Shown: one piece after another, positions 15,255-23,418 of the stretch
Layout: each line of letters starts with the position of its first letter
How positions within the stretch are numbered: the first letter of the stretch is position 1
Assembly (NCBI RefSeq): GCF_008632075.1
Contig: NZ_VWVM01000013.1
Coordinates: forward strand, 1-64,000
DNA length: 64,000 nucleotides
Direction: 5' to 3'
DNA from: Candidatus Pantoea gossypiicola
GTDB taxonomy: Bacteria > Pseudomonadota > Gammaproteobacteria > Enterobacterales > Enterobacteriaceae
Notes under the pieces: generated by a model
Told to the model about the DNA's origin: nothing
The model's input: only the letters and a program-made list of their open reading frames with translations
The model's database searches: none
Translations under genes and position numbers: made by a program

Positions 15255-15797
15255 ATGAGTCAGCATGCTGATATCCTGATCTGGGGCCACGGTCCCGCAA
15301 TCTTTGAAGTCTTTCTGGAACCTACCTGCCCTTTTTCGGTTCGCGCGTTCAATAAATTCGACGCCTTACTGGCGCATGTGGGTGAAGAGAAGATGACCCT
15401 GAAGATTCGTCTGCAATCACAGCCGTGGCACCTCTATTCCGGCGTGATTGTGCGTTACATCCTTGCCGCCGCCAGCGACAGTAAAGAGGCGGCAAAGAAG
15501 GTAATGCAGGCAGTCGCCGATCATCGCGAAGAGTTTGAGTTCACCGATCACTGTACCGGCCCGAATCGCGATGCAACGCCGAACCAGATTCTGGCCCGCC
15601 TCAGAGAGTACAGCGGCGTAGATGCCAGCGCCGCGTTTGATCAGCCCGATCTGCAGAACGCGATTAAATGGCACTGCAAATATGCCCGCCAGAATGGTAT
15701 TCATGTTTCACCGACCTTTATGGTGAATGGTCTGGTGCAGCCCGATATCAGTAGCGGTGACGACATTGAACACTGGGCGAGCTTTCTGAGGCGTTAG
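15255..15797 (+). CDS. DsbA-like thioredoxin-fold protein with a single active-site Cys
   Basis: From the ATG at 15255 (TAAGGAG upstream) the product is 180 aa with no signal peptide. FEVFLEPTCPFSVRAFNKFD is a DsbA-type active-site segment, but CxxC is reduced to CPFS. A helical insertion (about 65-125) and a cis-Pro-like loop VSPTFMVNGLVQP follow, as in DsbA/2-hydroxychromene-isomerase-like proteins. One Cys suggests a thiol peroxidase, glutathione-dependent or non-redox role in the cytosol rather than disulfide formation. Substrate unknown. Confidence 0.75.
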   Translation: MSQHADILIWGHGPAIFEVFLEPTCPFSVRAFNKFDALLAHVGEEKMTLKIRLQSQPWHLYSGVIVRYILAAASDSKEAAKKVMQAVADHREEFEFTDHCTGPNRDATPNQILARLREYSGVDASAAFDQPDLQNAIKWHCKYARQNGIHVSPTFMVNGLVQPDISSGDDIEHWASFLRR

Positions 15798-16020
15798 TTT
15801 TTGCGCGCGGCTGTGGCTGGCCGCGCCAGAGTATGCCTCTCCTTTGCGATCCAGCAAACACCCAAACCCAATATCCTGATAATTGAGCCTGTTTTCCCAT
15901 GAGCAGGCCGGGTAAGCTGTAACGCTCCTGGCAGCATGTCAACCGCTGCTGCTTTATCTTAACGGCGACGCTGACCTGCATTTATCCCGGTCAGGCGCTT
16001 ATTTCATTAAGGATTTGCGG

Positions 16021-16434
16021 ATGTCGATGACGCAGGAACAACTGCAGGACAAATATCCGGGTGCATCCACAGATGCATTCGGTGATTCCCCGGAATTAGC
16101 TAACGAACTGGCAACGCTGATTATTGCCGGCAAGAAAGTCGCCTCCTGCGGTTCGTTACAGAGCTGGCAGGATCAGGAAGTCCTGCCTCAGCCGGGCGGC
16201 TACACCCTTGTTCTGAACGGCGAAAAACGGCCCGTCTGCGTGATTCGCACCACCGGACTGTTCCTGACGCGCTTTGACCGCGTCACGCCTGAGATGGCGA
16301 TGCTGGAGGGTGAAGGCGATCTCAGCCTCGACCACTGGCGGCAGGAACATCAGCGTTACTTTGAACGTGAAGGCTATTTCCATAAGGAAATGGAGCTGAT
16401 TTTCGAGACGTTCCAGCTGGTCGAAATTGTGTAA
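16021..16434 (+). CDS. ASCH domain protein
   Basis: From the ATG at 16021 (AAGGA upstream) the product is 137 aa. It fits the ASCH fold: FGDSPELANELATLIIAGKK with KVASCGSLQSW, then the GGYTLVLNGEKRPVCVIRTT strand pair, and FEREGYFHKEMELIFETFQL at the end. ASCH domains are RNA-binding or N4-acetylcytidine-hydrolase-type beta barrels; the exact activity here is open. It converges on thiF with nine bases between the stops. Confidence 0.8.
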   Translation: MSMTQEQLQDKYPGASTDAFGDSPELANELATLIIAGKKVASCGSLQSWQDQEVLPQPGGYTLVLNGEKRPVCVIRTTGLFLTRFDRVTPEMAMLEGEGDLSLDHWRQEHQRYFEREGYFHKEMELIFETFQLVEIV

Positions 16435-16443
16435 ACCGGCAGG

Positions 16444-17412
16444 CTACAGCGTGTTTGCCGCCATCAGCGCCATCCGCGTGATCCCCCGTGCGGCAAGGTT
16501 CTCTGCCGCCTGAGCTGCACGCATTCCACTGGCACACACCAGCACCACGCGCCGATCGGACGGCGGCTGCCAGGCCGCTATCTGCTGCGGCAGAATGCGT
16601 AGCACCCGTTCGGCCACACTGACCGGCGCTTCTTCGGGACTGCGCAGTTCCACAATGCAATCGTCCTCACTGAGCATCAGCTTATCGATAAACGGGATGC
16701 CCGGCGCGTCGGGTTCAGGCGCGTCATCAAAGCGGAATTGCCTGATGTGCCAGTCCGCAAAGTCGCAGTGGATCATGCAGCCGAGCGGCGACGGCGTCAG
16801 TTTCAGCAATACGCTCAGCACCATCTGCGCCTGCATCGCGCCCAGCGTTGCTACCGCAGGCCCCATTACGCCAGCCGTGTTGCAGTTACCCGACGCCTTC
16901 GGTAACTGAGGAAACAGCGCACGATAGCCAGGCGCACCGCCGCAGAATCCACCGACGTAACCTTTACGACCCAGCACCGAGGCGCAGATCAGCGGCAGAT
17001 CACGCGGAGAGCAGGCGTCGGAGAGTTGATAGGTGATGGCGAAGTTATCCGCCGCATCCACCACCAGATCGATCCCCTCCAGCGCCTGCGGCAGCTGACT
17101 GGCGCTCAACATCTGGGGATGTGCCTCAACGTGGCAGTCAGGATTTCGCTGCGCCAGCGCGCGCTGCGCGCAGATTGCTTTTGGCTGGCCCACATCTCCG
17201 ACGCCAAACAGCGTCTGCCGGTGGAGGTTGTTCAGCTCAATCCGATCGCCATCGTAAAGCCGAATAAACCCCACGCCCGCGCCAGCCAGTAACGGCAGCA
17301 GCGTCGCGCTGAGTCCACCCGCGCCCACCACCAGCACCCTTGTCCCGCTCAGGCGTTGTTGCCCCGCTTCACCAATCTCCGGCAACATGGTCTGTCGCTG
17401 ATAACGCGTCAT
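16444..17412 (-). CDS. thiF: ThiF-type ThiS adenylyltransferase with C-terminal rhodanese domain
   Basis: The 322-aa product activates the C-terminus of ThiS by adenylation for sulfur loading in thiazole synthesis. The E1-like nucleotide loop is VVGAGGLSA (29-36), with RxxQ-type residues in ELNNLHRQTLFG (59-70) and the DAADNFAI block (119-126). Residues about 240-322 form a rhodanese-like domain with its active Cys at 293 (LVCASGMRAAQA). E. coli ThiF lacks that domain and relies on ThiI, so this protein may carry its own persulfide donor. It is the last gene of thiOSGF, nine bases after thiG, with AAGGAA before the ATG. Confidence 0.9.
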   Translation of the reverse strand: MTRYQRQTMLPEIGEAGQQRLSGTRVLVVGAGGLSATLLPLLAGAGVGFIRLYDGDRIELNNLHRQTLFGVGDVGQPKAICAQRALAQRNPDCHVEAHPQMLSASQLPQALEGIDLVVDAADNFAITYQLSDACSPRDLPLICASVLGRKGYVGGFCGGAPGYRALFPQLPKASGNCNTAGVMGPAVATLGAMQAQMVLSVLLKLTPSPLGCMIHCDFADWHIRQFRFDDAPEPDAPGIPFIDKLMLSEDDCIVELRSPEEAPVSVAERVLRILPQQIAAWQPPSDRRVVLVCASGMRAAQAAENLAARGITRMALMAANTL

Positions 17413-17421
17413 CGTTGTTCC

Positions 17422-18180
17422 TTAACTGAACTTTGCCAGACCAAAAATGGGGGTTGAGGCTGACGCCATGTCGCGCTGCTCCATCAATCCTGCCTGAAAC
17501 GCCTCATGCCCGCCGTGGATCGCGGCAGCAAAGGCACCCGCCATCCGCACCGGATCGCGCGCTTTTGCCACCGCCGTGTTTAGCAGCACGCCATCAAAAC
17601 CCATCTCCATCGCCTGCGCCGCCTGGCCCGGCGCACCGATGCCCGCATCAATAATCAGCGGCACATCTTTAAACCACGCCCGCATGGCACGCAGCCCTTC
17701 GATATTGCGCAACCCCTGACCGGAACCAATTGGTGCGCCCCAGGGCATCAGCACTTCACAACCCGCTTCCAGCAGTTTCTCGCCAACAATCAGATCTTCG
17801 GTGGTGTAGGGAAACACCTGGAAGCCGTCAGCGCAGAGGATCCGCGCGGCTTCCACCAGCGCAAAGGGATCGGGTTGCAGCGTATCGGCATGACCAATCA
17901 CTTCCAGCTTAATCCACGGCGTGTCGAAAAGTTCACGCGCCATCTGCGCCGTCGTTACCGCCTCTTTCACCGTATGGCAGCCTGCGGTATTCGGCAGAAT
18001 CCGTTTGTTGAGCTGCTGCAACAGCGTGCGAAACGCACCGCCTTCGCTGCCTTCACGACGAAGGCTGACGGTAATGATCTCCGCACCTGATGCGTCAATA
18101 GCCTGATGCAGAACGTCTGGTGACGGATATCCGGCGGTGCCGAGCAGAAAGCGTGATTGCGGGGCAAATTGATAGAACAT
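17422..18180 (-). CDS. thiG: Thiazole synthase ThiG
   Basis: The 252-aa TIM-barrel enzyme condenses deoxyxylulose 5-phosphate, dehydroglycine and the ThiS thiocarboxylate into the thiazole phosphate. The Schiff-base lysine is K91 in [11 protein letters not shown]. The phosphate-binding loops appear as [11 protein letters not shown] and [11 protein letters not shown], and [14 protein letters not shown] follows. Length and motifs are standard. It starts two bases after thiS stops. Confidence 0.95.
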   Translation of the reverse strand: MFYQFAPQSRFLLGTAGYPSPDVLHQAIDASGAEIITVSLRREGSEGGAFRTLLQQLNKRILPNTAGCHTVKEAVTTAQMARELFDTPWIKLEVIGHADTLQPDPFALVEAARILCADGFQVFPYTTEDLIVGEKLLEAGCEVLMPWGAPIGSGQGLRNIEGLRAMRAWFKDVPLIIDAGIGAPGQAAQAMEMGFDGVLLNTAVAKARDPVRMAGAFAAAIHGGHEAFQAGLMEQRDMASASTPIFGLAKFS

Positions 18181-18182
18181 GG

Positions 18183-18380
18183 TTAACCTCCCTGCATCGG
18201 TGACAGGATTTCCAGCTGGTTGCCCGCCTCAAGCTGCTGGCTGGCATAACGGCTGCGAGGCACAAACTCACCGTTCAGCGCCGTGGCGACGGTACGCGGG
18301 TCGATCTGCTGCTCCGCCATAAGTTCAGCCAGCGTCATTGCGCTGGTTTCAATCGTGCGTCCATTAAGTTGAACTCGCAT
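18183..18380 (-). CDS. thiS: Sulfur carrier protein ThiS
   Basis: A 65-aa ubiquitin-like protein ending in the required Gly-Gly (ILSPMQGG). The C-terminus is adenylated by ThiF and converted to a thiocarboxylate that supplies thiazole sulfur. The [10 protein letters not shown] strand-turn is typical of ThiS. It overlaps the end of thiO by 17 bases. Confidence 0.95.
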   Translation of the reverse strand: MRVQLNGRTIETSAMTLAELMAEQQIDPRTVATALNGEFVPRSRYASQQLEAGNQLEILSPMQGG

Positions 18381-19308
18381 GAGTCATCTCCTGAGTGAGT
18401 TGCAGCATGAGTTTTTCAGCCATAATCGGGGCCAGTAAAAAGCCGTGGCGGTAGAGCCCGTTTAACGAGAAACGGCCATTTTCATAGCGGACCTCCGGCA
18501 GATTCTGGCAGTAGGCGGGACGCAGACCGGTGCCACTCTCCACGATGCGCGCTTCCGCCAGCGCCGGATGCAGACTGTAAGCCGCGCTCAGCAGCTCCAT
18601 CATCGCCCTGGCGCTGATCGGGCTGCTGTCGTGACTTTCGACCATGGTGGCTCCGAGCATGAAGTGGTCTCCGGCACGCGGCACCAGATAGCAGGGAAAG
18701 CGCGGATGCAGCAGACGGACCGGACGGGAGAGCTGAACGTCATGCGTGTGCAGGATCAGCATTTCGCCCCGCACGGCGCGCAGAGCGGGCTGCTTATCAA
18801 GAGCATGGATGCCGCGGCAGTCGATGATTTTGCCGCCAGGTTTACCGCTGTGAAAGGGTACGCCAGCCTCCTGCAGTGTGACGCGCAGTTGCTGCAGTGC
18901 GCGGCGCGGATCAAGATGCGCCTCTGCGGCAAAGAACAGGCCGCGGGCAAAGCGATTTTCCAGCGCCGGTTCGATGTCACCGGGCGCGACCCACCGATGC
19001 TGCTCCGTCATGCTGGCGAAGCGGGTCAGTTCGCGACTGTCTCGCGGCGGTGCAACCACCAGTGTGCCCTGCTGCTCCACGCCATCAACGCGTTTCGCCC
19101 ACCAGCTCGCCGCATGCTGGCCCCATTCGATCACCTGTGGCGGCGCGCTTTCTGCTTCGCACCAGGGCGCAAGCATGCCCCCCGCCCAGTGTGAGGCTGC
19201 ACGACAGTCAGGCTGCGTAATGACTTCAACGGCTTCTCCCCGTTCCAGTAGTAGCGTGGCGACACAGAGTCCGGCAACGCCGCTGCCTAGCACCGACCAG
19301 CGGCTCAT
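18364..19308 (-). CDS. thiO: Glycine oxidase ThiO
   Basis: The 314-aa FAD-dependent oxidase makes the iminoacetate (dehydroglycine) needed by ThiG using oxygen, instead of the radical-SAM ThiH route of E. coli. The dinucleotide-binding loop is SVLGSGVAGLCVATLLLERG at residues 5-24. A GGMLAPWCEAE block, LRAVRGEMLIL and the C-terminal GLYRHGFLLAPIMAE follow, as in DAO-family ThiO. The ATG at 19308 is preferred to an in-frame GTG at 19317. It is first in the operon, behind the TPP riboswitch. Confidence 0.9.
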   Translation of the reverse strand: MSRWSVLGSGVAGLCVATLLLERGEAVEVITQPDCRAASHWAGGMLAPWCEAESAPPQVIEWGQHAASWWAKRVDGVEQQGTLVVAPPRDSRELTRFASMTEQHRWVAPGDIEPALENRFARGLFFAAEAHLDPRRALQQLRVTLQEAGVPFHSGKPGGKIIDCRGIHALDKQPALRAVRGEMLILHTHDVQLSRPVRLLHPRFPCYLVPRAGDHFMLGATMVESHDSSPISARAMMELLSAAYSLHPALAEARIVESGTGLRPAYCQNLPEVRYENGRFSLNGLYRHGFLLAPIMAEKLMLQLTQEMTHASST

Positions 19309-19454
19309 GGTGCCCACCGGAGAGGAAGAGAGTGATTAAGAATGAGATGTTTCACTTTGGCCTCGTTATCGGTTAACGAAGACCCGTGATACAGAGGGAA
19401 TAGGCAAAGGCGTCGCGAACGCGCGCCTGCGGCAAGTATCGGATGCGATACCCG

Positions 19455-19551
19455 TCTTCCTACGCCAGTATCAACTGGGTCAGGTTCTAAGGGTCGCTAA
19501 GCCGCGCGCTGCGCTATTAGCCTCTCAGTCTCTCTGGCGAGACTCCCCTGA
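19455..19551 (-). promoter_or_regulatory. TPP (THI-element) riboswitch
   Basis: On the minus strand the conserved TPP aptamer blocks appear in order: AGGGGAGTC, GACTGAGAGGCT, then ACCCTTAGAACCTGACC and a final ACTGGCGTAGGAAGA. The CTGAGA and GAACCTGA blocks are the thiamin-pyrophosphate-binding core. It lies about 150 bases before thiO and should repress thiOSGF when TPP is abundant. The variable P3 arm is GC-rich. Confidence 0.95.
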
Positions 19552-19705
19552 CGGCTTTAGTTGTAAGTTAAGCGGGCAGCTTCGTCAAGCCGCGTGCATG
19601 AAGACGAGTCAGAAATTCGGGGGATATGTGCAGACTCTTGCTCTGAGTGCAAACACTCTTCATTCGCAGATGCGGAAAGAGAAAAATGCTAATACTGCAA
19701 GTGCC

Positions 19706-20020
19706 CTAAAGCGCCTGCAGCGATTGTGTCACCACGTCGGTTATTTCACGAATACGCGGTTCAGCGCGGCGATAATAGGTCCACTTCCCGACTTTGCTGG
19801 CTTCGACCAGTCCCGCATTGTGCAGGGCTTTCAGACATAACGAGGTAGCGGGCTGTGATAAGCCCGCCTTGTCCTGGATCAGGGTGGCACAGACGCCATA
19901 CTGAGCGAAGGGATAGAGCTGCGAATAGCCCGCAAACGCTTCGTCAGGATTTTTAAGCCACTTCAGCACTGCCACTCGGGTCGGGTTGGACAGTAACTTC
20001 AGGGCATTTTCGGGGGACAT
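19706..20020 (-). CDS. ArsR-family winged-helix repressor
   Basis: The 104-aa product has the ArsR layout: LKLLSNPTRVAVLKWLKN at the start, recognition helix LSQPATSLCLKALHNAGLVE and the wing KVGKWTYYRR. Cys residues (C44-like in YGVCATL and C in SLCLK) could sense electrophiles or thiol oxidation as in other ArsR-type regulators next to ene-reductases, but this is inference. It lies 16 bases after the ene-reductase gene and probably controls it through the palindrome at 21195-21222. Confidence 0.85.
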   Translation of the reverse strand: MSPENALKLLSNPTRVAVLKWLKNPDEAFAGYSQLYPFAQYGVCATLIQDKAGLSQPATSLCLKALHNAGLVEASKVGKWTYYRRAEPRIREITDVVTQSLQAL

Positions 20021-20036
20021 GCCGCCTCACATAAGA

Positions 20037-21155
20037 TCAGGATTGAAAAACAGGATAGTCAGTATAGCCTTTCTCAGTGCCACCATACAGGGAGGCGTGA
20101 TCAACGGGATTCAGCGGATAACCTGCTTTAATGCGTGCCGGCAAATCGGGATTCGCAATAAACGCGCGGCCAAAACCCACCAGGTCACCCCAGCCGTTAT
20201 CCAGCATACGCTGTGCTTTTTCCGCGGTGTAGCGACCAGAATAGATGATCGGAGAACGAAATGTATCGCGCAGTGCAACGCGGAAACTTTCTGGCATATC
20301 CGGGCTATTATCCCAGTCTGCTTCAGCAATCGAGAGATAGCCAACTTCCAGCTCATTCAGCAGCTGCGCGGCACGGATGTAGGTCGCATGGGGATCGCTT
20401 TCAACCAGACCGAGATAGACGCGCTCTTCATCAGTACTCGAAAACAGCGGCGCAAACCGGACGCCCACACGATGGCTGCCAAACACCGCGCTGACCGCCT
20501 CAACAACTTCACGCAGGAAACGCAGACGATTCTCTGCTGAGCCGCCATATTCATCCGTGCGGAAGTTGGTATGCTCCGAAATAAACTGGTTAATCAGATA
20601 ACCGTTGGCGGAGTGCAGTTCTACACCGTCAAAACCGGACTCTTTTGCATTTTCCGCCGCACGCCGATAAAGCGCCACGATCTCTTTTACTTCTGCGTTC
20701 GTCAGTGTCCGTGGTTCGCTGGGTGCAGTTAATATCCCCGCACCGGGTCCGGTTTCGATAAACACCCGGACGTTATCAGCGGCGATGGCTGAAGGCGCTA
20801 TCGGTGGCTGCTTACCTGGCTGAAGTTCATTGTGAGAGACGCGGCCAACATGCCAGAGCTGGCAGAAAATTGTGGCACCTTCCTGATGTACCGCCTCTGT
20901 GACCTTCTTCCAGCCCGCGATCTGGGCGTCGCTGTGGATCCCCGGCGTCCATGCATAGCCCTGCCCGCGAGGCTCAATCTGGGTGCCTTCAGTGATCATC
21001 AGTCCCGCGCTGGCACGCTGACGGTAATACTCCACCATCAACTCGCCGGGAATGTTACCCGGCTGCTCACTGCGGCAACGCGTCAGCGGCGGCAATACCA
21101 TGCGGTTACGAAGCGTGAGATCGCCCAGGTTCAGGGGGGTAAACAGTGACGGCAT
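20037..21155 (-). CDS. Old Yellow Enzyme family ene-reductase (NemA-like)
   Basis: From the ATG at 21155 the product is 372 aa; GAGGA lies nine bases upstream. It is an FMN-dependent OYE: LPPLTRCRS near the N-terminus (FMN contact), the paired substrate-binding His/Asn in ELHSANGYLINQF, NFRTDEYGGSAENRLRF and the phosphate loop GRAFIANPDLP. Such enzymes reduce electron-poor alkenes, quinones, nitro-esters and N-ethylmaleimide with NAD(P)H. First gene of a two-gene operon with an ArsR regulator. Confidence 0.93.
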   Translation of the reverse strand: MPSLFTPLNLGDLTLRNRMVLPPLTRCRSEQPGNIPGELMVEYYRQRASAGLMITEGTQIEPRGQGYAWTPGIHSDAQIAGWKKVTEAVHQEGATIFCQLWHVGRVSHNELQPGKQPPIAPSAIAADNVRVFIETGPGAGILTAPSEPRTLTNAEVKEIVALYRRAAENAKESGFDGVELHSANGYLINQFISEHTNFRTDEYGGSAENRLRFLREVVEAVSAVFGSHRVGVRFAPLFSSTDEERVYLGLVESDPHATYIRAAQLLNELEVGYLSIAEADWDNSPDMPESFRVALRDTFRSPIIYSGRYTAEKAQRMLDNGWGDLVGFGRAFIANPDLPARIKAGYPLNPVDHASLYGGTEKGYTDYPVFQS

Positions 21156-21194
21156 GACAAACATTCCTCTGATGTGTAAAAGGCATCATTATAT

Positions 21195-21222
21195 TTACAC
21201 ATTTAAATTTGTAAATGTGTAA
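21195..21222. promoter_or_regulatory. Palindromic operator before the ene-reductase
   Basis: Perfect 11-bp arms TTACACATTTA (21195-21205) and TAAATGTGTAA (21212-21222) enclose a 6-bp spacer. It lies 40 bases before the ene-reductase start, in an AT-rich promoter-like stretch, and is the likely site for the ArsR repressor encoded downstream. Confidence 0.7.
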
Positions 21223-21368
21223 TAGGTGCTTTTCGTTTTAAGTCGGGTTTATCGGAGTGCCTCATCTGACAAAACAGCCTCATCGTAGCAATCCCGCACA
21301 CGCGGCTCTCAGGCTGGCTTTATTGCCACGAGAGAGCCGTCAAACGCAGGATTATCACGATTTACGCT

Positions 21369-21446
21369 AAGTATTTATCAGTGAACGTCTGCCACTGCTG
21401 GCGATAAACCTCCAGCTGTTTAAGTGCATCATCGATCGAGGGTTAT
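21369..21446 (-). pseudogene. Short C-terminal gene remnant
   Basis: On the minus strand a frame without start reads SIDDALKQLEVYRQQWQTF and ends TDKYLA before a stop near 21369. A stop codon lies just upstream (TAA then CCC TCG). The composition looks protein-like, but the source gene is not recognised. It sits in a decayed stretch between the ene-reductase operon and mesD. Confidence 0.3.
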
Positions 21447-21619
21447 GCTTTGTTGCCTGGATTCGGCGTGGAATGAATCACATCGGCAAACACGCTGAAA
21501 ATGACGTTCATGTCACTGCCCGATTTTGTCACTTCGAACATTCTGGCCAGGTTATAAACATGTCGGCTAACTCTGGTACAAACACGATACAGCGACACGT
21601 ACAGTCTTCATTTACGATT

Positions 21620-21883
21620 TTCATTTTTAAAAAATACCAGGGTCATGGACCCGGTAAACAGCCCCTGCACGCGTTAGAACAGGACTTATGCAATAAAAAC
21701 TTTGAACAAATCAGACTTCGTGTTGCCGGTGATAATGCTCGAGCACGTCATATCTATGAGCTCTGCGGTTTTGGGGTTACGGGGATTAATATGAGTAAAT
21801 GTCTTACTGCACCGCTCTCTTCGCCCTCATCCCCTGATATCACCCCTATTCAGCTACCACAACCTTTTGTAATGACTCCTTAA
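21620..21883 (+). pseudogene. GNAT acetyltransferase remnant
   Basis: Residues encoded from about 21640 to 21800 read YQGHGPGKQPLHALEQDL, then RLRVAGDNARARHIYELCGF, the acetyl-CoA-binding motif A (Q-x-x-G-x-G) and motif B of GNAT enzymes. The N-terminal half of the fold is missing and the upstream frame (from 21473) has no GNAT character. This is therefore the 3' part of a broken gene rather than an active enzyme. Confidence 0.65.
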
Positions 21884-21999
21884 CAATGACGCCACTTTAC
21901 GTGTTCATGATGAGAAATTCAGCCACAAGTGACGATCGACTTAATTGGTCACAGGAATGAGAATGCGTAAATTTTCCCGTTACCGCTTTAAGGGAACTC

Positions 22000-22467
22000 A
22001 TGCGCAGGCATAAATCCGCCATCCTTGCAGTTTACGTGTTGCTGCTGGCCCTGGTGGCCTGCAGTGAACCTTCCAATCAGAACGATCCCCGAACGCAGGC
22101 TCCCCTGATGCGGACAGCAACCGTGGTAAGCGCGATGGATCACGCTCACGCCTTTACCGGCGTTATGGTCGCCCGGATTCAAAGCGATCTCAGTTTCAGA
22201 GTACAAGGCAAAATTCCTGAACGTCTGGTGGATGTGGATACCGTTCAGAAGGTTAAACGCGGTCAGCCGCTGATGCGTCTGGATCCGACGCGCCTGACAA
22301 GGACAGCTCAGTCCGGCTTTCAGGCATCTGAAGCCGGACTGAGCCTGCTCAGGAAAAGATTATTTTCCCAGAATTTCCCGGCGAACAATCCCGGCACCCG
22401 CACTCAACGCATGCAGTTTGCCATTGGCAACCTGACGTGGCAGGGGAATCATGCCGCAGTTGGTTGA
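22000..22467 (+). pseudogene. Truncated RND-efflux membrane-fusion lipoprotein
   Basis: The frame starts at 22000 with AAGGGA upstream and reads a lipoprotein signal (LLLALVACSEPSNQ; lipobox LVAC). An AcrA/MexA-type N-terminal segment follows (RTATVVSAMDHAHAFTGVMV, RVQGKIPERLVDVD and KRGQPLMRLDPT). Homology stops near residue 120; the last 36 codons run antisense through the 3' end of mesD. A full adaptor has about 370 residues, and no pump gene follows. It is a broken gene left by a deletion. Confidence 0.7.
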
Positions 22468-23391
22468 AGGATAGAGATTTTCAGCATCCACGAACTGCAG
22501 CGCTTTGCGCAGCGTGTTTGCGACTGCTTCCGGTGTCTCAATCTCGTGAGTCGCCACGTCGATAGCACCGACCATGACTTTTTTACCGCGAATCAGCTCG
22601 ATCAAATCCATTGGAACGCGAGAGTTCTGGCACTCAAGTGAGACGATGTCGATAGCCGAACGCTGCAGTTTCGGGAAGATCTCTTCGTACTGACGCCACT
22701 CTGTACCCAGCGTTTTCTTCCAGTCGGTATTCGCTTTGATGCCGTAGCCGTAGCAGATGTGAACGGCAGTTTCACACTTCAGCCCTTCAATCGCTCGCTC
22801 TAACGCGGCGATACCCCAGTCATTCACTTCATCGAAGAAAACGTTAAATGCAGGTTCGTCGAACTGAATAATATCAACGCCCGCGGCTTCTAACTCTTTC
22901 GCTTCCTGATTCAGGATTTTTGCAAATTCCCAGGCCAGCTTTTCGCGACTTTTATAGTGATTGTCATAAAGGGTATCGATCATCGTCATTGGACCAGGCA
23001 ACGCCCACTTAATAGGACGATCGGTCAGCTTGCGCAGGATTTTTGCATCTTCAACAAACACTGGCTTCTGACGTGAAACTTCACCCACTACGGTCGGTAC
23101 GCTGGCGTCATAACGATTACGGATGCGTACCACTTCACGCTTCTCAAAATCCACGCCGCTGAGGTGTTCAATAAACGTCGTCACAAAGTGCTGACGGGTC
23201 TGCTCACCATCACTGACGATATCAATACCGGCGCGAACCTGGTCGTCCAGACAGAGACGCAGTGCATCTCTTTTACCGTCAACTAACTCGTCATCCTGCA
23301 GCTTCCAGGGTGACCACAGCACCTCTGGTTGCGCAATCCAGGATGGTTTAGGCAGGCTGCCCGCAGTGGATGTCGGTAATAAAGTTTTCAT
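22360..23391 (-). CDS. mesD: MesD-type folate-independent methionine synthase (core MetE)
   Basis: The 343-aa product corresponds to the C-terminal catalytic half of MetE only. Zinc and homocysteine ligands are H211 and C213 (AVHICYGYG), E253 (VSLECQNS) and C312 (TNCGMIPLP). DGEQTR at 61-66 and QFDEPAF at 176-182 are also MetE-like. The gene directly upstream encodes DUF1852; that pairing identifies the MesD family, which makes methionine from homocysteine without a methylfolate donor and needs its DUF1852 partner. Methyl donor unknown from sequence. Confidence 0.85.
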   Translation of the reverse strand: MKTLLPTSTAGSLPKPSWIAQPEVLWSPWKLQDDELVDGKRDALRLCLDDQVRAGIDIVSDGEQTRQHFVTTFIEHLSGVDFEKREVVRIRNRYDASVPTVVGEVSRQKPVFVEDAKILRKLTDRPIKWALPGPMTMIDTLYDNHYKSREKLAWEFAKILNQEAKELEAAGVDIIQFDEPAFNVFFDEVNDWGIAALERAIEGLKCETAVHICYGYGIKANTDWKKTLGTEWRQYEEIFPKLQRSAIDIVSLECQNSRVPMDLIELIRGKKVMVGAIDVATHEIETPEAVANTLRKALQFVDAENLYPSTNCGMIPLPRQVANGKLHALSAGAGIVRREILGK

Positions 23392-23418
23392 AGCAGGTGA
23401 CCTTTTGTTTTTAATTAA

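Noticed and set aside
17730..19339. Long plus-strand frames across thiG and thiO
   Set aside because: They are antisense shadows of GC-rich thiamin genes with Arg/Pro/Ser-rich low-quality translations.
21600..21883. An intact GNAT enzyme
   Set aside because: Only motifs A and B are present; the N-terminal strands needed for the fold are absent and the upstream frame is unrelated.
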